A stretch of DNA of 64,000 nucleotides from Pontivivens insulae (GTDB lineage Bacteria; Pseudomonadota; Alphaproteobacteria; Rhodobacterales; Rhodobacteraceae). Made by a program: the position numbers and the translations under genes. Positions 7,876 through 18,706 of this stretch are shown here, piece by piece. The stretch covers positions 620,001 to 684,000 of the forward strand of contig NZ_OMKW01000002.1 of the NCBI RefSeq assembly GCF_900302495.1. Direction: 5' to 3'. Each line of letters begins with the position of its first letter. The stretch's first letter is position 1. The notes beneath the pieces are model-generated. The model saw nothing but the letters and a program-made list of their open reading frames with translations. It searched no databases and was not told the origin of the DNA.

Positions 7876-8757
7876 ATGACGGAAAGCACAAAGGGTTGGA
7901 TCGCCGTCGTCATCACCTTACTGATCTGGGCGAGTTTTTTGATCGTGACGCGCGCGGCCGCAGCCGCAAACCTCACTCCTGCGGATGTGGGCCTGCTGCG
8001 TTTCTTGCCCGCGGCACTGCTTTTTGCCCCGGTCTGGTTGAAACGCTCCCCATTGCCCGAAGGCGCGCGACCGCATCATATCATCACAATTGCACTGACC
8101 GGCGGTTTCGCCTTTGTCTTTCTGCTGTCCAGCGGCCTGCAATTTGCACCGGTGGCCGATAGCGGTGTTTTCGCACCGTCGATGCTGCCGCTCTATGTCG
8201 CCGTCCTGAGCTATTTTTGGCTGGGGGAACGCTTTGGTCCGGTTCGGTTGACCGGATTTGCCCTGATCCTGATCGGTGCGGTTGGAATTGGTGGATGGGA
8301 GGCATTGACCAATGCCGAGAGTGGGGCCTGGCGTGGACATCTGTTGATCTCGGCCGCGTCGCTGCTGTGGGGCATTTACACAGTGATCTTTCGCAAATCC
8401 GGGATCGAGCCTGTGGCTGCGGCGGCAATGATCTGTTTCTGGTCGGCGCTGGCATTCATTGCGCTGGCCGTAATCATGCCGCTCAATATCCCCGAGACCG
8501 CACCTGACACCCTTGCTTTACACATTGTCATGCAAGGTGTGCTGTCCGGCTTTGTCTCAACCATTACTTATGGTTACGCATTGTCGCGCATCGCGCCATC
8601 CAAGGTTGCAGCCTGCGCGGCTCTTGTCCCGATCCTGGCAGCCCTGGGCGGGCTTGTCATTCTGGGCGAGCCCATCGGCATGGTCAAATGGATTGGCATC
8701 GGAGTGGTGGCCAGCGGCGTGTTGCTGGCCTCTGGCGTCTGGCGCCTCAAAAGCTGA
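7876..8757 (+). CDS. DMT-superfamily (EamA) transporter
   Basis: A 293-residue inner-membrane protein with about ten hydrophobic segments arranged as two EamA repeats (roughly residues 10-140 and 155-290). The repeats are recognisable by PADVGLLRFLPAALLFAP near the start of the first and LGEPIGMVKWIGIGVVASGVLL at the end of the second. Such proteins export amino acids, purines or other metabolites; the substrate cannot be told from sequence. ATG 7876 is chosen over an upstream GTG at 7846 because it follows a GAGAAAG ribosome site and gives the usual N terminus. It converges with, and overlaps by 11 bases, the sensor kinase gene. Confidence 0.88.
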   Translation: MTESTKGWIAVVITLLIWASFLIVTRAAAAANLTPADVGLLRFLPAALLFAPVWLKRSPLPEGARPHHIITIALTGGFAFVFLLSSGLQFAPVADSGVFAPSMLPLYVAVLSYFWLGERFGPVRLTGFALILIGAVGIGGWEALTNAESGAWRGHLLISAASLLWGIYTVIFRKSGIEPVAAAAMICFWSALAFIALAVIMPLNIPETAPDTLALHIVMQGVLSGFVSTITYGYALSRIAPSKVAACAALVPILAALGGLVILGEPIGMVKWIGIGVVASGVLLASGVWRLKS

Positions 8758-9766
8758 TCTCGAAAACCGCACCCTTGTCGTTGTAGTAGTCGATCTTCGC
8801 ATTCAGCTGTGTGCCGAGCGTCTGCAAGATCGTCATTCCCAAGCCATCCGAGTCTTTCAGCGTGAAACCATCGGGAAGGCCCCCGCCGTTGTCGCGGTAG
8901 ACAAGAACCGTCTTACCCGCATCATCCGTGTTGAGTGAGAAAGTGATCGTCGGCTCTGTCACGTCCTTGAAGGCATATTTCAGCGAGTTGGTCGCAAGTT
9001 CGTTGATCGCGAGGGCGAGTGGGATCACATCCCCGACCGGCAGCACGCGATCCTGTGTCGTGTCATTGACGACGCGCACCTCAATCGAGTCCGTCAGCGT
9101 GGCTGTGATCTTGTCCAACATGGTCTCAAGATATCCGGCCAGCGCCACCTTGCCCTCGCCCTCCACCCGATAGAGCGCAGCGTGGACCGTGGACATGACG
9201 CGGATGCGGCTTTGCGTCTGGGATAAAAGCTCCCGCGTTTCATTCGATTTGCTGCGCCGCGCCTGATAGTTGAGCAGGCTGACCAGCAGGCTGAGATTGT
9301 TGGCGACCCGGTGGTTCACCTCGCTGAGCAGCATCTTTTGCACTTCGAGCGCTGATTGGAGCGCGCGCTCATCCGCAATGGCAAGCGTACGGTCCCGCAG
9401 CGTCAGGACCGCGCCGATCTTCTGCCCATCCGCTGACATGACAGGCGTGGCGCTGCCTTCAGCCACCACCTCGGTCCCATCGGGGCGACGGATCAGCCAA
9501 CGTTCCTCCAACACGGTGACACCGTCGCGCACCGCGCGCGACAGTGGCAATTCCTCGAATGGATAGGGGGAGCCATCCTCACGAAACAGATGGAAGGTGT
9601 CGCTGTAACCTTCTGGTGTTACGCCAAATTTCGCAACACCGTGCAGACGCTCTGCCGCTGCGTTGACATAGAGGATCGCGCCTGCATTGTCCGTGATGAT
9701 CACCCCTTCCGTCAGCTGTGAAAGCGCCGCTGTCAGAAGGGTTTTCCGTTCCAAATCATTCGACAT
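8747..9766 (-). CDS. PAS-domain sensor histidine kinase, HisKA_2 type
   Basis: A 339-residue cytoplasmic kinase. Residues about 10-125 are a PAS domain (EGVIITDNAGAILYVN...). Residues about 145-220 hold the HisKA_2 dimerisation helix with the phospho-acceptor His in SEVNHRVANNL. The C-terminal ATPase domain has the N box (NELATNSLKYAF) and the G boxes (DNGGGLP; DGLGMTIL). No membrane segment is seen. Kinases of this class in alphaproteobacteria often serve light/redox sensing or the PhyR-EcfG general stress response, but no response regulator is adjacent, so the partner is unknown. Confidence 0.9.
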   Translation of the reverse strand: MSNDLERKTLLTAALSQLTEGVIITDNAGAILYVNAAAERLHGVAKFGVTPEGYSDTFHLFREDGSPYPFEELPLSRAVRDGVTVLEERWLIRRPDGTEVVAEGSATPVMSADGQKIGAVLTLRDRTLAIADERALQSALEVQKMLLSEVNHRVANNLSLLVSLLNYQARRSKSNETRELLSQTQSRIRVMSTVHAALYRVEGEGKVALAGYLETMLDKITATLTDSIEVRVVNDTTQDRVLPVGDVIPLALAINELATNSLKYAFKDVTEPTITFSLNTDDAGKTVLVYRDNGGGLPDGFTLKDSDGLGMTILQTLGTQLNAKIDYYNDKGAVFEISF

Positions 9767-9803
9767 ATCGGACCGCCCGCCTTGTGCCGCCGGTCCCCCG
9801 AAC

Positions 9804-10970
9804 TCAGGTCGCCGGTTGCGCTGTTTCCACGACTTTCACGAACCAAGATGCGCCTACCGGGCTCATCTCATCGTTGAAGTCATATTCGGGGTGGTGAAGG
9901 CCTGCGCCGCCACCCCCACCCAGGAACATATATGCGCCCGGACGCTTTTCGAGCATGTAGGAGAAATCTTCCGCGCCCATCATAGGGGAGACGTCTGTGT
10001 CGACCCGCTCTTCGCCGGAGACGGCCGCCGCGACCGCACTGGCAAATTCCGTTTCGGCCGGATGGTTCACCGTAACCGGATAGCCCTTTTCATACTCGAC
10101 GACCGCTGTGCCACCATGGGCCCGGGCGATGTTCTCAGCCACCTCGGACATGCGGGCGATGGTGAAATCGCGCACTTCTTCGTCGAGCGTCCGCACTGTG
10201 CCAGACAGTTGAGCCGTGTCCGGGATGACGTTGTGTGTGGCGCCCGCATGGATCTGCGTGATCGACAGAACACAGGATTTCAGCGGGTCGACATTTCGGG
10301 CCGCAATCATCTGCAAGCCCTGCGCGATTTGGCAGGCGATCATGACACTGTCGATGCCTTCATGGGGCATTGCGGCGTGGGCGCCCTTGCCCGTCACCTT
10401 GATCTCGAACGTGTCGGCGGCGGCCATCAGTGGACCGGGGCGGGTATACCACGCGCCGAACTCACCGCCCGGATGGTTGTGGATGCCGTAAACCTGCGAG
10501 ATGGCGTATTTCTCCATCATGCCATCCTCACACATGGCAAGGCCGCCGCCTCCGCCCTCCTCCGCAGGTTGGAAGATCAGCGCGACGCGGCCAGAGAAAT
10601 TGCGCGTCTCAGCCAGATAGCGCGCAGCGCCCAGCAGCATTGTGGTGTGTCCATCGTGGCCACAGGCGTGCATCTTTCCATCGACCTTGGACTTGTAGGG
10701 AAGGTCGCGCACTTCCTGAATGGGCAGTGCGTCCATATCAGCGCGCAGCCCAATTGTGGGGCCATCGCCGCCCTGCCCCTCGATCACCGCGACAACACCC
10801 GTTCGGCCAACGCCTTCCTCGATCTGGGTGATGCCAAAGGATTTGAGCTTATCCACAACATAGGCTGCCGTCTCTTCCACATCATAGCCGAGCTCGGGAT
10901 GGGCGTGGAGATACTGGCGCCACTCCTTCATGTCCTCGTGAAATTCCGCGATACGATTGATGATGGGCAT
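9804..10970 (-). CDS. M20-family amidohydrolase (hippurate / N-acyl amino acid hydrolase type)
   Basis: A 388-residue metallohydrolase of the M20D group. Visible motifs: RADMDALP (first metal aspartate), MHACGHDGHTTMLLGAA (Cys and His ligands), FQPAEEGGGGG (catalytic Glu pair), a central dimerisation/lid domain (EIKVTGKGAHAAMPHEGIDSV), and a C-terminal MGAEDFSYML metal ligand region. The group cleaves N-acyl amino acids, hippurate or IAA conjugates; the substrate here is open. AGGAG lies before the ATG. The C-terminal AGLHHPEYDFND is typical of the group. Confidence 0.9.
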   Translation of the reverse strand: MPIINRIAEFHEDMKEWRQYLHAHPELGYDVEETAAYVVDKLKSFGITQIEEGVGRTGVVAVIEGQGGDGPTIGLRADMDALPIQEVRDLPYKSKVDGKMHACGHDGHTTMLLGAARYLAETRNFSGRVALIFQPAEEGGGGGLAMCEDGMMEKYAISQVYGIHNHPGGEFGAWYTRPGPLMAAADTFEIKVTGKGAHAAMPHEGIDSVMIACQIAQGLQMIAARNVDPLKSCVLSITQIHAGATHNVIPDTAQLSGTVRTLDEEVRDFTIARMSEVAENIARAHGGTAVVEYEKGYPVTVNHPAETEFASAVAAAVSGEERVDTDVSPMMGAEDFSYMLEKRPGAYMFLGGGGGAGLHHPEYDFNDEMSPVGASWFVKVVETAQPAT

Positions 10971-11066
10971 GGGACACTCCTGTTGATGTCTTCAATGAAG
11001 GGCGCGGACCGGCCCACGTCAAGCTATCGGTTGTACCTCGTGCGCCCGGATGCGTAAGGTCGCGCC

Positions 11067-11897
11067 ATGAGCAGACCTGATCCCGACCGCGCCGCCTCTG
11101 ACCGCCTTGTCCACGATGGAGGGGCGACGTTCGAGCGCCTGATTGAGATCATGGCGCGATTGCGCGCGCCCGATGGATGCCCGTGGGATCTGGAGCAGAC
11201 CTTTGCGACCATCGCGCCCTACACGGTCGAAGAAGCCTATGAAGTGGCAGATGCGATCGAGCGCGAGGATATGGCGGAGCTGCGCGGCGAGCTGGGCGAC
11301 CTTCTATTGCAGGTTGTGTACCACAGCCAACTGGCAGCTGAAGATGGGGCCTTCACCCTCGATGACGTGATTCGTGGCATCAGTGACAAAATGGTCCGCC
11401 GCCACCCCCATGTTTTTGGCGATGCGCAGGATCGAAGTGCAGAGGAACAGGTCGCCGATTGGGAGCGGATAAAGGCCGCTGAACGGGCCGAGCGCGGCAC
11501 GGTCAAGCGCCGCACATTGGATGATGTAGCCCGCACGCTTCCCGCCCTGACCCGAGCGCTCAAACTGCAAAACCGGGCAGCCCGGGTCGGGTTCGACTGG
11601 CCGGATGTGGCCCAGGTCCTCGACAAGGTGGCAGAAGAAACAGCAGAGCTGGTGTCAGCGCGCGAGACGGAGACGAAGGCCCGTCAGGCCGAGGAATATG
11701 GAGACCTGATGTTCGTCATGGTCAATCTCGGCCGGCATCTGGGCATTGTCCCGGAAGAAGCCCTTCGAGCGGCGAATTCGAAATTCGAAGCGCGGTTCAA
11801 CTATATCGAGGATCAGCTTGAAATAGAAGGAAAATCACCTTCTGAAGCCACGCTCGATGAAATGGAAGCCCATTGGCAGGCCGCGAAATCCGTCTAG
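11067..11897 (+). CDS. mazG: Nucleoside triphosphate pyrophosphohydrolase MazG
   Basis: MazG hydrolyses (d)NTPs to monophosphates plus pyrophosphate, cleaning non-canonical nucleotides and modulating stringent responses. The 276-residue product shows the tandem MazG domains. The N-terminal domain has CPWDLEQTF and the acidic metal helix EEAYEVADAIE...GELGDLLLQV. The C-terminal domain has KVAEETAELVSA...EEYGDLMFVMVNLGRHL. Length matches the full two-domain enzyme. It overlaps the convergent gene at 11894 by 4 bases. Confidence 0.96.
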   Translation: MSRPDPDRAASDRLVHDGGATFERLIEIMARLRAPDGCPWDLEQTFATIAPYTVEEAYEVADAIEREDMAELRGELGDLLLQVVYHSQLAAEDGAFTLDDVIRGISDKMVRRHPHVFGDAQDRSAEEQVADWERIKAAERAERGTVKRRTLDDVARTLPALTRALKLQNRAARVGFDWPDVAQVLDKVAEETAELVSARETETKARQAEEYGDLMFVMVNLGRHLGIVPEEALRAANSKFEARFNYIEDQLEIEGKSPSEATLDEMEAHWQAAKSV

Positions 11898-12307
11898 CCA
11901 GATGTGGTCATGCGATCCTGCCGGATCTGGCGGAAATCAATCGCATCATGCCGGGCGCGCCGCATATTTACCCCGTTCACGGTGCTGGCATCGCGGCTGA
12001 GGGCAAAAGCCCCATCAACCGCCGCACGTTGCGACGCGCGAAACCATGCAAGGCAGATTATGAAGAGAGCGATGGCGCAGCCTGTGACAGTGACCTGCAA
12101 CACTGACAGACCTTCAGCGACCGCAACGACCTCCTCCACCGGGGTGCCTTCAGCGGGCTGTTCGATCACCTGGGTGAACAGACCTGAGGGATCGGACGCA
12201 ATCGCACGCTGCGTTTCCGCTGCAGCCTCAGCCGGTGCATCCGGTCCAGTCGCAGGTTCAGGCGCACTGGGCGCGATCGTTATGTGCTTCGGGCCATCGC
12301 CAGCCAT
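11894..12307 (-). CDS. Hypothetical single-pass membrane protein
   Basis: A 137-residue protein with no family I recognise. The first 70 residues are acidic, Pro/Ala/Glu-rich and probably disordered (APSAPEPATGPDAPAEAAAE). A single hydrophobic helix follows at about 72-92 (TVTGCAIALFIICLAWF), then a short basic tail. The tail residues (RASQRAAVDGAFALSRD) look cytoplasmic. Located between mazG (convergent) and eno (divergent). The composition is coding-like and the ATG is plausible, but no function can be inferred. Confidence 0.6.
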   Translation of the reverse strand: MAGDGPKHITIAPSAPEPATGPDAPAEAAAETQRAIASDPSGLFTQVIEQPAEGTPVEEVVAVAEGLSVLQVTVTGCAIALFIICLAWFRASQRAAVDGAFALSRDASTVNGVNMRRARHDAIDFRQIRQDRMTTSG

Positions 12308-12345
12308 GTTGTGTCTCCGCGATGTGTGGGATGCCCTAATTTATC

Positions 12346-13780
<1,435 letters not shown>

Positions 13781-13820
13781 TCCTGTCCCGGAGGTGATCC
13801 GGGACCAATCTGCCATTTGC

Positions 13821-13850
13821 AACGCCCCGGCCCAAAGGTCGGGGCGTTTG
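13821..13850 (+). terminator. Rho-independent terminator after eno
   Basis: A GC-rich hairpin (ACGCCCCG ... CGGGGCGT) followed by TTTG lies 40 bases after the eno stop. A weaker TCCCGG/CCGGGA hairpin at 13786-13804 precedes it. Confidence 0.85.
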
Positions 13851-13977
13851 CATTTCTGGCGGATGGATCGACATGGGTATTTTTACCAATCCGAAGCGAA
13901 CAAGGCCGCTATGCACGCGCGACGGCTATACAGGCGCGCAAAACTGTGCGAGGTGGCGCGCTTGCCCGTGATGATGA

Positions 13978-15966
13978 TTGGATGACCCGTTGAAAAAAGC
14001 CCTCGCCGATGCGCTCGCCGCCCGTGGATATGAGACCCTCACCCCTGTCCAGGAGGCCGTGACGGAAGCGCATCTGACTGGCAAGGACATGCTGGTCTCG
14101 GCCCAGACCGGATCGGGCAAGACGGTTGGTTTCGGCCTTGCCATTGCGCCGACGCTGTTGGGCGAGGACGATGCTTTTGGTGCGTCCGGTGCGCCGCTGG
14201 CGCTGGTCATCGCACCAACGCGGGAGTTGGCCCTGCAGGTCAAGCGCGAACTGGGCTGGCTCTATCGCGATGCCGGGGCCTTCCTCGCCTCTACCGTTGG
14301 GGGCATGGATATGCGCGATGAGCGGCGGGCGCTGGCCCGTGGTGCACATATCGTCGTGGCGACACCGGGCCGTTTGCGGGACCATATCCAGCGCGGCTCC
14401 ATCGACCTGAGTGACATCCGCGCCATCGTGCTCGACGAGGCGGACGAGATGCTGGATTTGGGCTTTCGCGAGGATCTGGAATTCATTCTGGGCAGTGCGC
14501 CGGAAGATCGGCAAACGCTGCTCTTTTCCGCCACGGTCCCGAAATCCATTGCCAAGCTTGCCGAGAGCTATCAGCGCGATGCCGTGCGCGTGGTCACGAA
14601 ATCCGAAGCGACCCAACATGCGGACATCGAATATCACGCCTATTCGGTATCCAATGCGGATGCTGAGAATGCGATCATCAATACGCTTCGGCTGTTTGAG
14701 GCGCCCAATGCCATCGTCTTTGCCAACACGCGGGCGATGGTGAACCGGATCACGACACGGCTGACCAATCGCGGTTTTCCTGTTGTGGCCCTGTCGGGCG
14801 AACTCAATCAGGCGGCGCGAACAGCGGCCCTGCAATCCATGCGCGATGGTCGCGCCCGGGTTTGCGTGGCCACGGATGTCGCGGCGCGCGGCATCGACCT
14901 GCCCAATCTTGATCTGGTCGTGCATGCGGAACTGCCATCCAGCCACGAAACCCTCTTGCACCGTTCCGGTCGTACAGGCCGGGCCGGGCGCAAGGGCACC
15001 AGCGTTCTGATCGTGCCGCCAAAGGCGTTCAAGAAGGCGCAGCGCATCCTGAAATTCGCGAAACTCAAGGCCGAATGGGGCGGCGCGCCTTCTGCCGATG
15101 CGGTGCGCGCGGCAGATGAGCAGCGGATGCTGTCCAACCCTGTCTGGCAGGAGCCGATCCCCGCAGCGCGGGCGGAAAGCGTTGCCCATCTGGTGGAGGC
15201 CTTTTCCCCCGAACAAATCGCCAATGCCTATCTTGAGCTGTTTCATGCAAAGCACTCTGCGCCCGAAGAACTCTCCGGCGTTGAGGAGAAACCGCGGGAG
15301 CGTGCGCCCTTTGGGCCGAGTGTCTGGTTCTCTGTCGCGGGGGGCCGGAAAGCCGGGGCGGAACCGCGTCGCATGCTGCCGATGCTGTGCAAGGCTGGCA
15401 ATGTGAGCCGAGAGGATATTGGCGCGATCCGCGTGCAATACGATCAGACCTTTGTGGAAATCCGCGACAGCAGTGTTGACCGTTTCACACAGGCCATCGG
15501 CGCGGATATGACGGTGGAGGGTGGAGCATCGATCATGCGTCTGGACAGCGCACCCGATCTGGGCCAGCGCCCACCACGTCCGACAGGCAGGCACCCGAAT
15601 GCAGAGCGGTCCAATGCGCAACGGCGCGAACCGCGCCCGCGTCCCGCCGAGCCAATCCCCGAGGGAGAGGCCCAAGCGCCGAAACCAAAGATCAGCACGC
15701 AGCCGACAGATTGGAACGACGCGCCAACCCCACGTAAGAGAAAGCCAAAACCGGAAGACCGGAAGGCAAAACCCGCAAAGCCGGCAGAGCCGCGTCACCC
15801 CGAAGGCGCAGTGATTGCGAAACGCCGTGTTCCGGAAGGGGAGCGTAAGGGCGGCGGGTGGGAGCGACCGAAAGGCCCGCCGCCGCCGAAAGGCAAGAAA
15901 AATTCCAAGAAGAACAAGGCGCGCGCAGCTGCTGCAAAGGCCGAGGCGCGCGGCAAGCGCCGCTAG
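13978..15966 (+). CDS. DEAD-box ATP-dependent RNA helicase (DbpA/DeaD-like C terminus)
   Basis: A 662-residue helicase. The core (1-370) has Q motif TLTPVQEAV, Walker A AQTGSGKT, PTRELA, TPGRL, DEAD (VLDEADEMLD), SAT (FSATVP), and the C-terminal HRSGRTGRAGRKG. Residues about 445-515 resemble the DbpA-type RNA-binding domain (VWFSVAGGRKAGAEPRRMLPML). The last 150 residues are a basic, Pro/Lys-rich tail ending KAEARGKRR. It likely acts in ribosome assembly or cold-stress RNA remodelling. The only in-frame start that keeps the Q-motif region is TTG 13978, directly after an in-frame TGA, and no strong ribosome site is visible, so initiation may be weak or regulated. Overlaps the convergent CoA-transferase stop by 4 bases. 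Confidence 0.93.
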   Translation: MDDPLKKALADALAARGYETLTPVQEAVTEAHLTGKDMLVSAQTGSGKTVGFGLAIAPTLLGEDDAFGASGAPLALVIAPTRELALQVKRELGWLYRDAGAFLASTVGGMDMRDERRALARGAHIVVATPGRLRDHIQRGSIDLSDIRAIVLDEADEMLDLGFREDLEFILGSAPEDRQTLLFSATVPKSIAKLAESYQRDAVRVVTKSEATQHADIEYHAYSVSNADAENAIINTLRLFEAPNAIVFANTRAMVNRITTRLTNRGFPVVALSGELNQAARTAALQSMRDGRARVCVATDVAARGIDLPNLDLVVHAELPSSHETLLHRSGRTGRAGRKGTSVLIVPPKAFKKAQRILKFAKLKAEWGGAPSADAVRAADEQRMLSNPVWQEPIPAARAESVAHLVEAFSPEQIANAYLELFHAKHSAPEELSGVEEKPRERAPFGPSVWFSVAGGRKAGAEPRRMLPMLCKAGNVSREDIGAIRVQYDQTFVEIRDSSVDRFTQAIGADMTVEGGASIMRLDSAPDLGQRPPRPTGRHPNAERSNAQRREPRPRPAEPIPEGEAQAPKPKISTQPTDWNDAPTPRKRKPKPEDRKAKPAKPAEPRHPEGAVIAKRRVPEGERKGGGWERPKGPPPPKGKKNSKKNKARAAAAKAEARGKRR

Positions 15967-17147
15967 TCGCCCAAAGCGGCCCCAGCTTCGCGCAGAGCCG
16001 CAATCTCTTCCGCGCTATAGCCCGCCTCCGTCAGAATTGCGGATGTGTCCTGCCCGAAGGCCGGTGGGCGTGCGCGGGTTGGGTCCGCGGGCGTTCGGCT
16101 CATCTTGATCGGATTGCCCAAGGTTTTGACGCCCTCCGCCTCCACCACCATCGCGCGGTGATGCTGGTGGGCATCGGCGGTCACATCCGCGACGTTGAGC
16201 ACCGGTCCAGCGGGCACGGCCTTGGCCATCAGGGCCTCTGCAAGGGCCTGTCCGTCCCAGTCTGACAGGAACGGGGCCAAGGCCTCTGCAATCTCTGCCT
16301 TGTGGCGATTGCGGGCGGGATGATCTGCAAAGCGCGGATCGCTGAGCAATTCCTGCGCGCCGATCACATTGCACAGCCGGGCAAACTGGCCGTCATTGGC
16401 TGCCGCGATATAGATTTTTGCGCCCTTCGTGGGAAACACATCATAGGGCGTGATGTTCGGATGGGCGTTGCCGGTCGGTGCGGGCACCTTTCCAGACAGG
16501 AAATAGTTGGCCGCGTGGGGGTGCAAAAGGCTGACCGCGACATCTTGCAGGGTCATATCGAGAAATTGCCCCTGCCCCGATTTCTCCCGCTCATAAAGCG
16601 CCATGCCAAGCCCGGCGAGCGCGCTGAGCCCGGTGCCGATATCGACCAGTGGAATGCCAAGGCGCAGGCCATCGCCGCCGGCCTCTCCATTCACACTCAT
16701 CAAACCGGATTGCGCCTGCACGACCGCATCATAGCCCGGCAGACCGCCATAAGGTCCGTCAGCCCCGAAACCGGAAATACGGCAGTGGATCAGGCGCGGA
16801 AACTGTTCCTTGAGCGTCTCAAAGCCGAGGCCCCATTTCTCCATCCCGCCGGGTTTGAAATTTTCGATCAGAATGTCTGCATCCGCCAGAAGGCGCAGCA
16901 ATACATCGCGCCCCGCCTGCTGCCGCAGGTCGAGCGCCATACCGCGCTTGTTGCGGTTCACGCCGATGAAATAGGAGGCTGCCCCCGTCTGCTCTTCAAA
17001 CGGTGGGCCCCAGTGCCGGGTCTCATCCCCCTGCGGAGGTTCAATCTTGATGACATCCGCGCCGTGATCGCCGAGCCATTGGGTGCAGAACGGACCGCCC
17101 AGAACCCGTGTCAGGTCGATGACCTTCACTCCATCCAATGCGCCCAT
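15963..17147 (-). CDS. CaiB/BaiF-family (class III) CoA-transferase
   Basis: A 394-residue member of the family III CoA-transferases, which move CoA between carboxylic acids through an aspartyl-CoA thioester. The N terminus [31 protein letters not shown] and the [11 protein letters not shown] segment are diagnostic, and the [16 protein letters not shown] segment is the conserved central region with the expected catalytic Asp nearby ([10 protein letters not shown]). Start ATG 17147 follows AAAGGGAGA. Substrates are unknown; itaconate/succinate-type or formyl/oxalyl transfers are possibilities. Divergent from trmFO with a shared inverted repeat between them. Confidence 0.92.
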   Translation of the reverse strand: MGALDGVKVIDLTRVLGGPFCTQWLGDHGADVIKIEPPQGDETRHWGPPFEEQTGAASYFIGVNRNKRGMALDLRQQAGRDVLLRLLADADILIENFKPGGMEKWGLGFETLKEQFPRLIHCRISGFGADGPYGGLPGYDAVVQAQSGLMSVNGEAGGDGLRLGIPLVDIGTGLSALAGLGMALYEREKSGQGQFLDMTLQDVAVSLLHPHAANYFLSGKVPAPTGNAHPNITPYDVFPTKGAKIYIAAANDGQFARLCNVIGAQELLSDPRFADHPARNRHKAEIAEALAPFLSDWDGQALAEALMAKAVPAGPVLNVADVTADAHQHHRAMVVEAEGVKTLGNPIKMSRTPADPTRARPPAFGQDTSAILTEAGYSAEEIAALREAGAALGD

Positions 17148-17163
17148 CGTGCTCTCCCTTTGT

Positions 17164-17237
17164 CTTTCGACCAAATACGCAAATTCGCGCCCTGCTGACC
17201 AGTGCAGCTGTCGGGGACTCGCGTATTTGTCAGAAAG
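17164..17237. promoter_or_regulatory. Paired inverted elements in CoA-transferase/trmFO divergent promoter
   Basis: Two 17-bp elements in opposite orientation lie at 17164-17180 and 17221-17237, 40 bp apart. Their outer 5 bases (CTTTC/GAAAG) and inner 9 bases (CAAATACGC/GCGTATTTG) match perfectly, with 3 mismatches between. One copy faces each gene, as expected for a duplicated operator or mirrored promoter element. Confidence 0.55.
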
Positions 17238-17286
17238 ATGCTGCGCGGGCTTCCAATGGCGGGCCGCTTCCACTAGGTCGCGATGC

Positions 17287-18651
17287 ATGAGCAAGATTGA
17301 TCCCATTCACATCGTTGGCGGCGGCATGGCCGGGTGCGAAGCCGCCTGGCAGGCCGTTCAGCTTGGCGTTCCCGTCGTGATCCACGAGATGCGACCAACC
17401 GTGGAAACATTTGCCCATCAAACCGAAGGGCTGGCGGAACTTGTCTGTTCCAATTCCTTCCGCTCCGATGACGATACGTCGAACGCCGTCGGCCTATTGC
17501 ACTGGGAGATGCGGCAGGCAAATGGTCTGATCATCGGCATGGGCGATAAGCATTCCCTGCCCGCAGGTGGCGCACTGGCCGTCGACCGGGATGCGTTCTC
17601 CGACGATGTGACAGCGACGCTGAAAGCCCATCCGCTTGTAACAATTGAACGGGGTGAGGTGGCCGGTCTGCCGCCAGAGGAGTGGGGCCGGACCATCGTG
17701 GCCACTGGGCCGCTGACCTCTCCGGCTTTGGCCGAGGCGGTGCTGAAGGTGACCGGTGAAGACAGCCTCGCCTTTTTCGACGCAATTGCCCCCATCGTTC
17801 ACGCCGACAGCATCGATATGTCGAAGGCCTGGTTTCAGTCCCGCTACGATAAGGGCGAGACGGAGGAGGAGCGGACTGCCTATCTCAACTGCCCCATGGA
17901 TGAAGCGCAATATGAGGCCTTCATCGACGCCCTGCTCGAGGCACCAAAGACCGAGTTCAAGGAGTGGGAGGCGGACACCCCCTATTTCGACGCCTGCCTG
18001 CCGATCGAAGTGATGGCAGAGCGCGGGCGCGAGACGCCGCGCTGGGGGCCGATGAAGCCCGTGGGCCTGACCAATCCGCACCAGCCCGACATCAAGGCGC
18101 ACGCCATCGTGCAGCTGCGGCGGGAAAATGCGCTCGGCACGCTTTACAACATTGTCGGCTTCCAGACAAAGATGAAGTACGGCGCGCAAACAGATGTTTT
18201 CAGGAGCATTCCCGGACTGGAGGGCGCGGAATTTGCACGGCTTGGCGGCATCCATCGCAACACCTTCCTGAACTCACCCCGGTTGCTTGGGCCCCGGATG
18301 GAGCTGCGCGCGCGGCCCGATCTGATGTTTGCCGGGCAGGTCACCGGCGTGGAGGGCTATGTTGAGAGCGCATCCATGGGCCTGCTCGCCGGGCGGATCG
18401 CGGCCTATGAGGCGCTGGGGCGCGAACTGCCGCTCCCCCCTCAGACCACAGCCATCGGCGCGCTCTTGAACCACATCACCGGCGGGGCGGAAGAGGAGAC
18501 CTTCCAACCCATGAACGTCAATTTCGGCCTTTTCCCACCGCTGGAAAACGTGCGTGGCGGGCGTCGTGGCAAGAAGGATCGGAAGATCGCCTATACCGAG
18601 CGGGCAAAAGCCGATTGGTCAGCGTGGCTTAGTGACGCAATGACGGCATAA
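17287..18651 (+). CDS. trmFO: Folate/FAD-dependent tRNA (uracil-54-C5)-methyltransferase TrmFO
   Basis: TrmFO makes m5U54 (ribothymidine) in tRNA T loops using methylenetetrahydrofolate and FADH2. The 454-residue product starts at ATG 17287 with the FAD-binding [16 protein letters not shown], then VCSNSF with C54 (the residue equivalent to the FAD-shielding cysteine) and YLNCPM containing the likely catalytic cysteine. It also has the family's [10 protein letters not shown] and [19 protein letters not shown]. Longer upstream reading would enter the divergent promoter. Nothing suggests inactivation. Confidence 0.97.
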   Translation: MSKIDPIHIVGGGMAGCEAAWQAVQLGVPVVIHEMRPTVETFAHQTEGLAELVCSNSFRSDDDTSNAVGLLHWEMRQANGLIIGMGDKHSLPAGGALAVDRDAFSDDVTATLKAHPLVTIERGEVAGLPPEEWGRTIVATGPLTSPALAEAVLKVTGEDSLAFFDAIAPIVHADSIDMSKAWFQSRYDKGETEEERTAYLNCPMDEAQYEAFIDALLEAPKTEFKEWEADTPYFDACLPIEVMAERGRETPRWGPMKPVGLTNPHQPDIKAHAIVQLRRENALGTLYNIVGFQTKMKYGAQTDVFRSIPGLEGAEFARLGGIHRNTFLNSPRLLGPRMELRARPDLMFAGQVTGVEGYVESASMGLLAGRIAAYEALGRELPLPPQTTAIGALLNHITGGAEEETFQPMNVNFGLFPPLENVRGGRRGKKDRKIAYTERAKADWSAWLSDAMTA

Positions 18652-18706
18652 TTTGCGCCGCGGCTGAATTGCAGTCTATCCTCTGAGGGCAACCGGGGGG
18701 AAGACG

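Noticed and set aside
13909-15798. Minus-strand 629-codon open frame opposite the DEAD-box helicase
   Set aside because: The helicase frame has all expected motifs; the opposite frame is Arg/His-rich low-information sequence.
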